The notes: generated from the sequence alone by a model not told the origin. Shown: positions 17,389 to 26,345, counted from the stretch's first letter. The stretch is DNA of 64,000 nt from Lachnospiraceae bacterium UBA7054 (GCA_002492725.1 DLAF01000072.1:21331-85330); one strand, 5' to 3'. A program made the numbers and translations.

Positions 17389-18930
17389 CTAAAGCGGCAT
17401 ATTCCCATGCCGCTTTTTGCCCCGGTTCCCCAGATTCTCTGCGAAAACCTCCAATGCCTTCAATATCCTGTCACGCGTCTCACCTGGTTCTATCACTTCA
17501 TCAATGTATCCTAGCCGCATAGCTTCTTTCGGATTGAGAAACAGGTTTTCATATTCATCTATCTTCTGCTCCCTCTCTTGTGAGGATATGTCCCTATATA
17601 ACACATCTGCTGCCGCTTGGGCACTCATCACAGCCATTTCTGCGCTGGGCCATGCGTAAACTATATCTGCCCCTAGCTCTTTGCTGCACATCGCCAAATA
17701 TGCCCCTCCATACGCTTTTCTTAAAACTACAGTAATTTTACATACTTTTGATTCCGCATATGCGTAGATAAGCTTTGCGCCGTGGCGGATCAGCCCGCCC
17801 CGCTCCTGTTCTCTGCCCGGATAAAAGCCGGACACATCCACCAGCGTCAGTAAAGGGATATTATAACTGTCACACATCCGCACAAAACGCGCTGCTTTAT
17901 CCGATGCGCTAATATCGATGCATCCAGCCTTATCCAAAGGCTGGTTAGCCACAATACCGATAAGATGCCCACCAATACGCGCATAGGCAGTGATAATATT
18001 TGGCGCGTAATGTTGTTTCAATTCCATAAGTGATCCGTCATCAATAATACAATCCACCACCTTATGAATGTCGTATGGATGTCGGTTGGACCGTGGAAGT
18101 ATCGTCCCAATAGCAGCTATCTTGGAACATCCATAGCTGTATTCTTCGGAAACAGACGGCTGCTCATCACAATTTCTCGGCAATAGACATACCAGTCGGC
18201 GTATGTATTCCAGGCAGTCCTTATCGTCTTGAGCGACAAAATCTATCTGTCCGCTCTCCTCAGCATGAACTCTTATCCCTCCCAGTTCCTCCAACGAAAC
18301 TTCCTGCCCTATGGCTTCCTTCACCACCCTGGGACCGGCAACAAATAAGTTGGCTGACTTGACCATGACCATATAATCCATAAGTGCCGGGGAATACGCA
18401 CCCCCACCAGCACAGTTCCCCATGATTGCCGCAATTTGCGGAATAATACCTGAAGCCTGCACATTATAGTAGAAAATGCGACCTAATCCCGACAATGCGC
18501 TAATCCCCTCCTGGACTCTCGCCCCACCGGAATCAAACAGCCCAACAACAGGTGCTTTCATGGCCAATGCTTTTTCATAAAGTTTTGCTATCTTTTTTCC
18601 ATTCACCTCACTAATGGAACCGCCCATCACTGTAAAATCCTGGGCAAATATACATACGGGACGCCCACCGATTTCTCCTATGCCGGTAATCACGCCGTCA
18701 CCCGCATATTCCCTGCGTTCCATCCCGAAATATGCGCATCGATGCTGCACATATGTATTTGTCTCAACAAAACTTCCCTCATCCAAAAGATATTCTATCC
18801 TTTCCCATGCGGAAAGTTTTCCCTTGGCATGTTGTGCGGCCTTTCTGCTTTCGCCGTGAGCATCGTCCCTTTGTCCCTGCATCCTATCTTCCATACCAAA
18901 ATCCGCCTTATCCCTCATCACGCTCCACAT
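17389..18930 (-). CDS. Biotin-dependent acyl-CoA carboxyltransferase subunit
   Basis: The 513-residue protein belongs to the PccB/MmdA carboxyltransferases, which move CO2 between carboxybiotin and an acyl-CoA such as propionyl- or methylmalonyl-CoA. Both crotonase-like halves are seen: DSGGARVQEGISALSGLGRI and IMGNCAGGGAYSPALMDY in the first, SGFYPGREQERGGLIRHGAK and RKAYGGAYLAMCSKELGAD in the second. The YAWPSAEMAVM motif is also present. No biotin carrier, biotin carboxylase or membrane decarboxylase subunit is encoded nearby, so partners must come from elsewhere or the reaction differs. The ATG at 18930 overlaps the CitE-like gene by 23 bases; a second ATG at 18918 is possible. It forms a tight unit with the CitE, MaoC and enoate-reductase-like genes. 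Confidence 0.88.
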   Translation of the reverse strand: MWSVMRDKADFGMEDRMQGQRDDAHGESRKAAQHAKGKLSAWERIEYLLDEGSFVETNTYVQHRCAYFGMERREYAGDGVITGIGEIGGRPVCIFAQDFTVMGGSISEVNGKKIAKLYEKALAMKAPVVGLFDSGGARVQEGISALSGLGRIFYYNVQASGIIPQIAAIMGNCAGGGAYSPALMDYMVMVKSANLFVAGPRVVKEAIGQEVSLEELGGIRVHAEESGQIDFVAQDDKDCLEYIRRLVCLLPRNCDEQPSVSEEYSYGCSKIAAIGTILPRSNRHPYDIHKVVDCIIDDGSLMELKQHYAPNIITAYARIGGHLIGIVANQPLDKAGCIDISASDKAARFVRMCDSYNIPLLTLVDVSGFYPGREQERGGLIRHGAKLIYAYAESKVCKITVVLRKAYGGAYLAMCSKELGADIVYAWPSAEMAVMSAQAAADVLYRDISSQEREQKIDEYENLFLNPKEAMRLGYIDEVIEPGETRDRILKALEVFAENLGNRGKKRHGNMPL

Positions 18931-19804
18931 TATCGGCCCTAATCAGTTCCCATTTTTTCAGGATCTTCTCCGCCCGCTTCCGCATTGGCGGCCCTATCAT
19001 TTTACCGTCCAACATAGATACGCCAGTCCCGTCCTTTGCGGCGTTTTCCCATGCCTCAATAATCTTGCGGGACTTTTGCACTTCCTCCTCAGAAGGTGTA
19101 AAGCATATATTGGCCAACTCAATCTGGCGGGGCGACAATAGCTGTACCCCATCAAATCCCAGGCGACTCACCCGCATTTCTTCCTCCAGGAACCCTTTTT
19201 CATCATGTACTGCCATATACGGGGTATCAATAGCTAAAATTCCTGCCGCCTTTGCCGCTATCACCACCGCGGCACGTGGAAACTGCAACACTTCTGAGTC
19301 CTCGTCCTTTGTCCCCAGCAGGTCATTGACAAAATCCTCCGCGCCAAAGCACAATGCAATCACACGCCCGCTGCTTTTTGCAATTTGATTTACGTTCATC
19401 ACTGCAGCAGTGGTCTCGATTAAAGGTATGACCTTAAAATACCCTGCGGGAAGGTTTCTATTTTCTTCCATCAAGGTCAATTCCTCATCAAAAGCTGCCA
19501 AATCTTCTGCCCGATCAACTTTAGGCAGCAGGAATCCCCTCACGCCGGGATAAGCCACTGCCTCCATATCTTCCCGAAGCATATTTTGCTCCAACGAATT
19601 AATTCTAACAAAAATGTTTCCCTTCAGCCTGCCGCCGTTAATATAGTTTTTCAATATGCTCCTGGCCTTTTCCTTAAACGGCAGAGGAACCGAATCCTCC
19701 AAATCATATATGTAAGCATCCGGCTTTACTGCCAGAGATTTCTCAATAAACTTCTCCTGATAAGCCGGGACATATAACAGGTTCCGAAATAAAAAATCGC
19801 GCAT
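18908..19804 (-). CDS. CitE-like CoA-ester lyase (HpcH/HpaI family)
   Basis: This 298-residue protein is like the citrate lyase beta subunit and the malyl-, beta-methylmalyl- and citramalyl-CoA lyases, which cleave or form C-C bonds in hydroxyacyl-CoAs with Mg2+. Visible are YVPAYQEKFIEKSLAVKPDA, the metal-site YDLEDSVPLPFKEKAR near residue 33, FVRINSLEQNM near 64, GFLLPKVDRAEDL near 90 and LCFGAEDFVNDL near 150. Citrate lyase alpha and gamma subunits are absent, so a stand-alone lyase is likely. The start codon overlaps the MaoC stop (TAATG). Pairing with a MaoC-type hydratase resembles the itaconate/mesaconate-type C5 pathways. Substrate is unknown. Confidence 0.88.
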   Translation of the reverse strand: MRDFLFRNLLYVPAYQEKFIEKSLAVKPDAYIYDLEDSVPLPFKEKARSILKNYINGGRLKGNIFVRINSLEQNMLREDMEAVAYPGVRGFLLPKVDRAEDLAAFDEELTLMEENRNLPAGYFKVIPLIETTAAVMNVNQIAKSSGRVIALCFGAEDFVNDLLGTKDEDSEVLQFPRAAVVIAAKAAGILAIDTPYMAVHDEKGFLEEEMRVSRLGFDGVQLLSPRQIELANICFTPSEEEVQKSRKIIEAWENAAKDGTGVSMLDGKMIGPPMRKRAEKILKKWELIRADNVERDEG

Positions 19805-20265
19805 TATTTTTCCTCCTTTTTTACCAGGGCATGACGCCTGAAGCTGATGACAGGAATATGATCCTGATTATATCCCACGGTCTCCACATAGACCACTCCC
19901 CTGTCCTGCTTGCTTTTTGACTCCTTCTTATCAAGGATTTTTGTCTTTGCATAAAGCGTGTCTCCAATGAATACCGGAGAAAGATGCTGAATAGATTCAT
20001 AATCCAAATTAGCGATAGCCTTTCCGGAAATATCCGGAACAGACATACCTACCACAATACTAAACACCAATGTCCCCACCACAAGGATTTTTCCATGCTG
20101 CTGCTTTTCCGCATAGTCCGCATTGGTGTGAACCGGATGATGATTCATTGTCAAAAGACAAAAAAGGTTGTTATCACTTTCGAAAATAGTTTTGGAAAGG
20201 GAATGTTCTATCACCTCCCCCACAACAAAATCATCAAAATAATTTCCCATATTAGATGTCTGCAT
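19804..20265 (-). CDS. MaoC-like enoyl-CoA hydratase
   Basis: This single hot-dog domain protein of 153 residues hydrates or dehydrates CoA thioesters. The hydratase-2 signature appears in altered form as FCLLTMNHHPVHTNADYAE near residue 35, followed by VVGTLVFSIVVGMSVPDISG and the strand PVFIGDTLYAKTKIL. The pattern resembles mesaconyl-CoA and itaconyl-CoA hydratases more than polyhydroxyalkanoate R-hydratases. AGGAGG sits 9 bases before the ATG. It directly precedes the CitE-like lyase with a one-base overlap, so the two probably act in sequence on a C4-C5 acyl-CoA (inference). Confidence 0.85.
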   Translation of the reverse strand: MQTSNMGNYFDDFVVGEVIEHSLSKTIFESDNNLFCLLTMNHHPVHTNADYAEKQQHGKILVVGTLVFSIVVGMSVPDISGKAIANLDYESIQHLSPVFIGDTLYAKTKILDKKESKSKQDRGVVYVETVGYNQDHIPVISFRRHALVKKEEK

Positions 20266-20280
20266 AATTTTCTTCCTCCT

Positions 20281-20973
20281 CTATTTCTTCCCCTTTGGGA
20301 GTAACTTGTCCTCAATTTCTGTTTCACCAAATTGAGTGTATTCCATAGTGCTGCTGACAACCCGGCACCTGGAAAAGTCCGGCATACTCTTTTTGACGAC
20401 AGCACTCCCCCCGATCAGACATTTACTGCCCACATGGACATTGTTGAATATAGTGGCATTAATCCCCACAAAACACTGGTCATCCATAACGGTATTGCCG
20501 CCAATCATACTCTTAGCTCCTAAAAAATTATGGCTGCCAATCCTGGCATAATGCCCTACATAGGCATAATTTCTGAGCACACAGTTAGAACCTATCCGAG
20601 TCTGAAAATCCAAATACGCAAAATCACATATCCAGTTTCCATCCCCTATTTCATCTGTGAGAACAGTTGCCTTCGGAGACACAAGATTGGGAAAGAAAAA
20701 TCCTCTTTCCTTAAGTTCTGTGTACACCCTCCGTTTCTCCCTGTTTAAATGCTGAAATTCTGAGATGGCTACATACAACCCTACCTTATTTTTATCAATA
20801 TGCTGTTCCAATTCCTCCAAAGCATAGACAGGAAGCCCATTCCACTGTGTACCGGAAATATATTCCCTATTAACGGCATACCCCGCTACCTCAAACAATT
20901 GGTAACGCTCTATAAAAAACCGAATATCCTGTGATGTCTCGCCAGTCCCTACAATCACTAACTTTTCTGCCAC
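20281..20973 (-). CDS. PglD/NeuD-type sugar acyltransferase
   Basis: The 230-residue protein has the two parts of the PglD/NeuD family: an N-terminal Rossmann-like sugar-nucleotide domain (KLVIVGTGETSQDIRFFIE, residues 4-22) and a left-handed beta-helix of hexapeptide repeats at about residues 95-205 (IGSNCVLRNYAYVGHYARIG, CFVGINATIFNNVHVGSKCL). Such enzymes acylate the amino group of a UDP-amino sugar using acyl-CoA. The start is GTG at 20973 with GGGAGG 8 bases before it. It directly precedes the MaoC, CitE and carboxyltransferase genes (15-base gap), so its donor may be the unusual acyl-CoA they make rather than acetyl-CoA (inference). Confidence 0.88.
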   Translation of the reverse strand: MAEKLVIVGTGETSQDIRFFIERYQLFEVAGYAVNREYISGTQWNGLPVYALEELEQHIDKNKVGLYVAISEFQHLNREKRRVYTELKERGFFFPNLVSPKATVLTDEIGDGNWICDFAYLDFQTRIGSNCVLRNYAYVGHYARIGSHNFLGAKSMIGGNTVMDDQCFVGINATIFNNVHVGSKCLIGGSAVVKKSMPDFSRCRVVSSTMEYTQFGETEIEDKLLPKGKK

Positions 20974-21026
20974 CCTACAATCCTCCCTGCTTTTTGATCA
21001 TATGATCAACTTAAAAAAATCCACAA

Positions 21027-22265
21027 CTAAATTAAGATGTTTTTAAATCCTCTATCCTCTAACAACCTGATTAATTCCCTTCTTTTCAGAACACAAGGCC
21101 ATATTATCATATCCTCTTCTACATCTATTTCATCTACATCATATATAGGATAATCCAGTAGTCTTACCTTACTATTCTTCTTATCCGCAACAATAATCCC
21201 GCATATATTAATATGAGATTTTATCAAAGCCGTCGCAACTGTTATCACCTCCATATCCTCTGAGCCATATAGAAAAAGGCTACCCTTGCATAGTTCGGCT
21301 CGCTTTTCCTTGATTGTGACCTGATAGTAATCTGTGCAGCATGTTGCTTCAGCGGTGCAGATTTCGTCCAATACATTATCCACTTTATGTCCTGTAACCA
21401 CTTTCAATTTATCTATATAGAAACGAAACTTTTCCAATGTACAGCATTCGCTACCGTGCATCCCGATATACCACAATACACTATCCGCCAATCGATTATA
21501 AAAATACTTCTCATATTTTTGGCAGGTATAGGCATTAAATTCCTCCAAAAACCTAATACAGTCACAAATATATTTGTCAGCTACCTCCTCCTGCCGATCA
21601 AATTTAGCATTCCATGACCCCTTAGACCGGTTCCTGTACACACTCCACGCCTGGTTGATAAAATAGAGTCTGCCGCGACACGCCATATAACATCTCCTGC
21701 CCTCGTCTCCAGTAGGCGCATGTAGATCATGATAATTTAACATATATTCTGTACGGCATAAAACGGATGCTGTTGGATACCATCCCTTTCTGGGATAAAC
21801 GACGTTCTCATCGTCCACATACCCCGTCTTATGATCTATCACGTTCAGGTTAAGTTCATCCTTGCTCTCATCATAGACCACAGCATTATGGTAGCACAGG
21901 GAAACCTCCGGATGGGCTTCCATCAGATCGTACTGTGCCTGTAGCTTACCATAATAAATCCAATAATCGTCCCCTTCGCAGCACGCCATATATTTTCCTC
22001 TTACATGGGGAAGAAGAAAGTCTCTGGTAATGTCTGCCCCTTTAGAATACTGGTTTTCCTCTTCCAGAAACAGGCGTATTTTGTCTGGATACTTCTCCTG
22101 ATATTCCTTTAGGATTTCGTCCGTCCCATCTGTTGATGCGTCATCATGAACCAAGATTTCATATGTGAATGATGTCCTCTGCATCAGTATCCCCTCCAGG
22201 GCATCCCGTATATATTCTGCTTGGTTATACGTTATGCACATGACAGAAACCGCAATTCCATCCAT
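21027..22265 (-). CDS. Family 2 glycosyltransferase with C-terminal Rossmann-like domain
   Basis: This predicted cytoplasmic inverting glycosyltransferase has 412 residues. The GT-A domain (about 1-230) shows VSVMCITYNQAEYIRDALEG, HDDASTDGTDEILKEYQEKY and the metal-binding region MACCEGDDYWIYYGKLQAQY. The last ~90 residues resemble the N-terminal domain of PglD: LYGSEDMEVITVATAL, then ICGIIVADKK and a closing DRGFKNILI. The gene is a close paralogue of 23862-25109. ATG at 22265 (MDGIAVSV) matches the paralogue's start; a longer TTG frame would overlap the GNAT gene. It probably adds one sugar of the flagellin glycan. Sugar donor is unknown. Confidence 0.87.
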   Translation of the reverse strand: MDGIAVSVMCITYNQAEYIRDALEGILMQRTSFTYEILVHDDASTDGTDEILKEYQEKYPDKIRLFLEEENQYSKGADITRDFLLPHVRGKYMACCEGDDYWIYYGKLQAQYDLMEAHPEVSLCYHNAVVYDESKDELNLNVIDHKTGYVDDENVVYPRKGWYPTASVLCRTEYMLNYHDLHAPTGDEGRRCYMACRGRLYFINQAWSVYRNRSKGSWNAKFDRQEEVADKYICDCIRFLEEFNAYTCQKYEKYFYNRLADSVLWYIGMHGSECCTLEKFRFYIDKLKVVTGHKVDNVLDEICTAEATCCTDYYQVTIKEKRAELCKGSLFLYGSEDMEVITVATALIKSHINICGIIVADKKNSKVRLLDYPIYDVDEIDVEEDMIIWPCVLKRRELIRLLEDRGFKNILI

Positions 22266-22288
22266 CCTAGACTTCCCTTGCCTTCCTC

Positions 22289-22849
22289 TCAAAACTGATC
22301 CCAATAATGATTAGTTTGTATTAGTTTATAATATTCCGACGCCAGTATCCCGCTTATTAATAAATCTCTATATTTCCCACCTTTATAAATACATTCACGT
22401 CTGGTGCCTTCCTCCACCCAACCGCATTTTTTATACAACCCTCTCGATGCCACATTATCCGCAAACCATGAACTCTCAAGACGGTTTAAGCCGAGTTCGT
22501 CAAAGGCATACCGCATAATTGCCATCACTGTATCTGTGCCAATCCCCTTTGACCTATGTTTCCGGTTAGCCAGTTTCATTCCATGGTCAGCTTTCCTGTT
22601 TTTCCAGTCGATATCCATAAGCGTCGCGATACCCACCGGGCCATCCTCCTTTGTTTCGATAATGAAACGGAAACTTGTCTGGTCACTATAATGATTTTCC
22701 AGCCATTTTTCCTGCGCGTACTCAGAAATCGGGAACGCCCAACCTACGACAAGGTTCTCCATCTCCGGATCATTAAACATTTGGCAAACCATACTACAGT
22801 CAGAAAATTCCATTGCACGCAATGTAACCCTATGTCCTTTGATATTCAT
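22289..22849 (-). CDS. GNAT-family N-acetyltransferase (RimJ/PseH-like)
   Basis: The 186-residue protein has the GNAT fold. It starts with GHRVTLRAMEFSD, and the acyl-CoA pyrophosphate loop is in NRKHRSKGIGTDTVMAIMRY near residue 95, followed by LNRLESSWFADNVASRGLYK, the typical C-terminal motif of RimJ/RimL-type enzymes. In glycan clusters such enzymes acylate amino sugars (for example PseH in pseudaminic acid synthesis). It lies between the two paralogous glycosyltransferases and next to a DegT-like aminotransferase, which would supply the amino group. Substrate is inferred only from context. Confidence 0.85.
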   Translation of the reverse strand: MNIKGHRVTLRAMEFSDCSMVCQMFNDPEMENLVVGWAFPISEYAQEKWLENHYSDQTSFRFIIETKEDGPVGIATLMDIDWKNRKADHGMKLANRKHRSKGIGTDTVMAIMRYAFDELGLNRLESSWFADNVASRGLYKKCGWVEEGTRRECIYKGGKYRDLLISGILASEYYKLIQTNHYWDQF

Positions 22850-22879
22850 TTGATAAATATCCCTCCTTCTATTGTTTCC

Positions 22880-23833
22880 TCAATTGATACACCTCTCAAG
22901 CTCTTCTGCCATGTATGTCATATCTTCCAAAGTATATCTCTGATCCACCGGGAGAGGCAGTATGTTGCCTGCATACCTATACTCCAACTCCCCCCTCCCA
23001 CATTCACTCAGCACATTGGGCCACAGCGTGGGGATGTATATTTTCTTTTTTTGTAACCCTTTCCGAATTTCCATGCCACCCTCTGTGTAAAACGGATACA
23101 TAAACGCCCCGTAGGGTATCTCCAGCCTTATACCGTTCATTTTTCCTAATTTATCATGTAGATACGAAAAATTTTCTGTCCTCCGTACCGCTATGTTTTT
23201 GTAGTCAACCGCGCGCAGTAAATTATGGGTCAGCTTTGACATAGCTTTCAACTCTCCGTCCACAAATAACTGATTTTCATTAGCTACATACTCCCCATAG
23301 AATTCATTGGCATTTTTCTCAAAACGTCCCATAAGAAAACGCATACGCTCATAAGAATAATCCTGTTCCATAGCCATAGGTTTTGCCTGTGTATACAAAT
23401 ATGCCCCGTCTGCAACACCGAAAAACTTACGACAGGTATAGATTGTATCGATACCTTCAATTACAGGATGAAAAAATGCCTGGGTTTGGTCAACTATAAT
23501 CCTTTGAAAATGCTGCCTGTATTGTCTCAGTTCCTCATCTTTTATCTGACCATAATAATTCACTATGTACAGCCACTCCCCGCTGCCAAGGGAACCATCA
23601 AACAAGGGGCGAAAATTTTCATCTATCGGGTAGCACTCGCATGGAATGCCTTCACTGTGACATGTCTCTGCCACAGATGAACAAAGAAAACGGGGCAGAT
23701 ATATCTTTTGGATTTTCCTCTGCCTAATGAGATAGGCAAGACAAGCTCGCCCACAATTAAGCGCCAGCGCCCGGGGATGATATTCCTCTCCTTGATATCT
23801 GTCAAGTTCTATGTAGCCGCCTATTTCTTTCAT
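22880..23833 (-). CDS. Divergent DegT/WecE-like aminotransferase
   Basis: The 317-residue protein is shorter than normal DegT enzymes (365-400). Recognisable are NCGRACLAYLIRQRKIQKIY at the position of the N-terminal small-domain helix, a central IIVDQTQAFFHP where DegT proteins have D-A/C-A-H, and TCRKFFGVADGAYLYT near residue 133, matching the PLP-lysine loop (S-x-x-x-K-x-x-x-x-x-G-G). The histidine of the usual DAAHA motif reads QTQAF, so PLP binding may differ. It may still transaminate a keto sugar, or act as a partner of the standard DegT enzyme at 27526-28635. A start with GGAG 6 bases before ATG is clear. It sits between two glycosyltransferase genes. Confidence 0.65.
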   Translation of the reverse strand: MKEIGGYIELDRYQGEEYHPRALALNCGRACLAYLIRQRKIQKIYLPRFLCSSVAETCHSEGIPCECYPIDENFRPLFDGSLGSGEWLYIVNYYGQIKDEELRQYRQHFQRIIVDQTQAFFHPVIEGIDTIYTCRKFFGVADGAYLYTQAKPMAMEQDYSYERMRFLMGRFEKNANEFYGEYVANENQLFVDGELKAMSKLTHNLLRAVDYKNIAVRRTENFSYLHDKLGKMNGIRLEIPYGAFMYPFYTEGGMEIRKGLQKKKIYIPTLWPNVLSECGRGELEYRYAGNILPLPVDQRYTLEDMTYMAEELERCIN

Positions 23834-23861
23834 ATCACACTCCAGACTTGCCTAAGGCTTT

Positions 23862-25109
23862 TTAAATAATAATATGCTTAAACCCTCTATCCTGTAATGA
23901 ATTGATAATGCTTTCCCTTTCTAGGAACATGCAGGGCCATATCGCCATATCCCCATTGGGATCTAATTCATCTATCCCGTAAATCGGATAATCAAAAATC
24001 CTTTTTGTATTTTTCTCTTTATTGGAGACAACAAGACCGCTTATATTTATATTGGACAACGCCAATGCTGCTACTGCTTTTGTGGCCTCTATGCCTGCAC
24101 CATAAAGATATAGCTGGCCATCAAATCCATTGGGAAAATTTTTCTTGATAGTTTCCTGATAATAGTTTGTACAGCGTATCGCTTCAATGGCGCAGATCCT
24201 GTCCATTAACCCGTCCGCTTTATGCTCCGTAGTGTTTTTCATTTTTTCCATATACGAGCGAAATTGTTCCAGTGTATGCCACTCGCTGCGGTTATTATCA
24301 TGCGCAAAGATATACCACAATACACTTTTTTTAATTCTCTCATAAAAGTATTTTTCATATTTTCCATGTGAATACTCGTTAAATTCTCTCTGGAAAATAA
24401 TCGCGTCACGTATGTATTTTGTTGCTACCGCTTCATCCTGCTCAAATTTTGAATTCCATGATCCCTTGGAACGATCCCTGTAGAAACACCACGCCTGATT
24501 GATATAATACAGTCGGCCACAACATGCCATATAACACCTAATGCCCTCATCACCTGTAGGTTCATGCCAGTCAGGATACTTCAGCATATCCTCCTTCCTG
24601 CAGAATATGGACGCTGTGGGATACCAACCTTTTCCAGGGCAAATTATATCCTGATCCGTGATATATCCCGACTTATGTTTGCCTATGCTAAGGGATAATT
24701 TATCCTTGTCCTCGTTGTATTGTACTGCGTTATGATAGCACAATGAAATTTCATCATTAGCTTCCATTAAATCATACTGTGCCTGCAATTTACCGTAATA
24801 TATCCAGTAATCATCCCCCTCGCAGCACGCTATGTATTTACCTCTCGCCTGATGAATACAGATATCATTGAGAATATCCACACCCTTGGAATATTGGTTC
24901 TCTTCTTCCAGCAACAGCCGTATTTTGTCCGGGTACTTCTCCTGATATTCCTTAAGAATTTCCCTTGTCCCATCTGTCGATACGTCATCGTGAATCAAAA
25001 TCTCATACGCAAATGATGTCTTCTGTATTAGGAACCCTTCCAAGGCATCCCGTATATATTCTGCCTGATTATATGTTATACATATAACAGAAACTGCGAT
25101 TCCATCCAT
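23862..25109 (-). CDS. Family 2 glycosyltransferase with C-terminal Rossmann-like domain (paralogue)
   Basis: The 415-residue protein is co-linear with the glycosyltransferase at 21027-22265 over its full length. The GT-A part has VSVICITYNQAEYIRDALEG, HDDVSTDGTREILKEYQEKY and CCEGDDYWIYYGKLQAQYDL; the C-terminal PglD-like domain has LYLYGAGIEATKAVAALALS, FDYPIYGIDELDPNGD and DRGFKHIII. The similarity is strong in the first 250 residues and weaker at the end, so the pair arose by duplication and may now use different sugars. The glycine-rich loop is better preserved here (GAGIEA against GSEDME), so nucleotide binding is more plausible in this copy. AAGGAGG lies 9 bases before the ATG. Confidence 0.87.
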   Translation of the reverse strand: MDGIAVSVICITYNQAEYIRDALEGFLIQKTSFAYEILIHDDVSTDGTREILKEYQEKYPDKIRLLLEEENQYSKGVDILNDICIHQARGKYIACCEGDDYWIYYGKLQAQYDLMEANDEISLCYHNAVQYNEDKDKLSLSIGKHKSGYITDQDIICPGKGWYPTASIFCRKEDMLKYPDWHEPTGDEGIRCYMACCGRLYYINQAWCFYRDRSKGSWNSKFEQDEAVATKYIRDAIIFQREFNEYSHGKYEKYFYERIKKSVLWYIFAHDNNRSEWHTLEQFRSYMEKMKNTTEHKADGLMDRICAIEAIRCTNYYQETIKKNFPNGFDGQLYLYGAGIEATKAVAALALSNINISGLVVSNKEKNTKRIFDYPIYGIDELDPNGDMAIWPCMFLERESIINSLQDRGFKHIII

Positions 25110-25146
25110 TCCAAACTACCTCCTTCAAAACACTAAATTTGGTATG

Positions 25147-26343
25147 TCATTTTACTTCAACCTTCACCCACTCCGTCAGATGCGGTATCTTTTCAAACAT
25201 TTCATCCATACTGCCATATCGAAATACCATCGTCCCCAAAGCATGACCCGCATTCTCAAACGCCTGCACCGGATCTCCTTCCTTAAAGTCCGTCTGATAT
25301 TCCACCAGATTGTCTTTTATTTCATCTGACAGAGAGACCCGCACAAGTTTTCCGCTCTTTGTGCTGTGAACCATATAGTTTGACCAAAAGCCCGTCGGTT
25401 CTTTCATCGTTAAGTCGGAACAGTCTTCCCCCAGCGCTGCTTTTATGGTGTACTCTACCATGTCCACCCCTGTAGCGTATTGGGTGATCTGCGGGATCAG
25501 ACTCCCGCCATTCCTTGCCCCCAGCTCCATAATATAGATATCATCGTTCTCGTCGATCACTACCTCAATGTTATAGGCTCCCGTCCGCATCCCCAGCGAT
25601 GTGATCAGCCGCTGCAGTTCCGCATGCACCCTGTCCTGCACATCCTTATCCAGTACGCTGGGCCAGCATTCCCCTAAGGGGACATACTCCTTGATTCCAT
25701 GATCCGAATAAAATTCATTGGCAAAACATCTGAATTTTAATACGCCGTCCACGGCAAAGCCATCACTGGATATCTGGTAGCCCTTTTTGTTGATGAACTT
25801 CTCTACGATGACCCTTCTGCACCTGGAATACTTCATGGCGTCCTCAAAGGCATATTTAAGCTGTTCCCTGCCATATACCTTATTGATCCCCTTGCTGCCG
25901 GAACTGTCCACCGGCTTGACCATAACGGGATACTCAAACTTCCCGCTGCCATCCAGCATGTCCTCCAGCGTATCGAAGTAATAGGCCGCGGGAGTACAAA
26001 AGCCATGTTCGGAAAGATATTGCCGAAACGAATCCTTGTTGGTCAGAATCTCCACCGACTTGTACGGATTGGTGGGAAAGCCCAGCTTTTCGCATACATA
26101 GGCCGCCGTGGGCGCTGCGGGATCCGACGCGTAACAAACCACGGCATCCAAATCCAGTTTCCTCGCCAACTCCAGGACGGCTTCCTTATCCGTAGTGCTC
26201 ACCTGATAAAATTCGTCCGCCACATATTGTCCGGGATTGTCCGGCAGATAATCACATATGATTACATAATGCCCCATGGACTGTGCCTTTTTGATGGCAC
26301 AGACCTGCGAAGTTGAACCCCCTAACATGAGTATCCTTTTCAT
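25147..26343 (-). CDS. ATP-grasp ligase
   Basis: The 398-residue protein has an N-terminal pre-ATP-grasp domain (ILMLGGSTSQVCAIKKAQSM), then the ATP-grasp fold: YPVMVKPVDSSGSKGINKVY near residue 140, RRVIVEKFINKKGYQISSDG near 180 and the metal-binding IMELGARNGGSLIPQITQYA near 275. It resembles the carbamoyl-phosphate-synthase-like and amino-acid ligases in which a carboxyl group is activated as acyl phosphate and joined to an amine. In this cluster it could link an amino acid or other acid to an amino sugar. It follows the aminotransferase gene by 2 bases, so the two are translationally coupled. Substrate unknown. Confidence 0.85.
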   Translation of the reverse strand: MKRILMLGGSTSQVCAIKKAQSMGHYVIICDYLPDNPGQYVADEFYQVSTTDKEAVLELARKLDLDAVVCYASDPAAPTAAYVCEKLGFPTNPYKSVEILTNKDSFRQYLSEHGFCTPAAYYFDTLEDMLDGSGKFEYPVMVKPVDSSGSKGINKVYGREQLKYAFEDAMKYSRCRRVIVEKFINKKGYQISSDGFAVDGVLKFRCFANEFYSDHGIKEYVPLGECWPSVLDKDVQDRVHAELQRLITSLGMRTGAYNIEVVIDENDDIYIMELGARNGGSLIPQITQYATGVDMVEYTIKAALGEDCSDLTMKEPTGFWSNYMVHSTKSGKLVRVSLSDEIKDNLVEYQTDFKEGDPVQAFENAGHALGTMVFRYGSMDEMFEKIPHLTEWVKVEVK

Positions 26344-26345
26344 TC

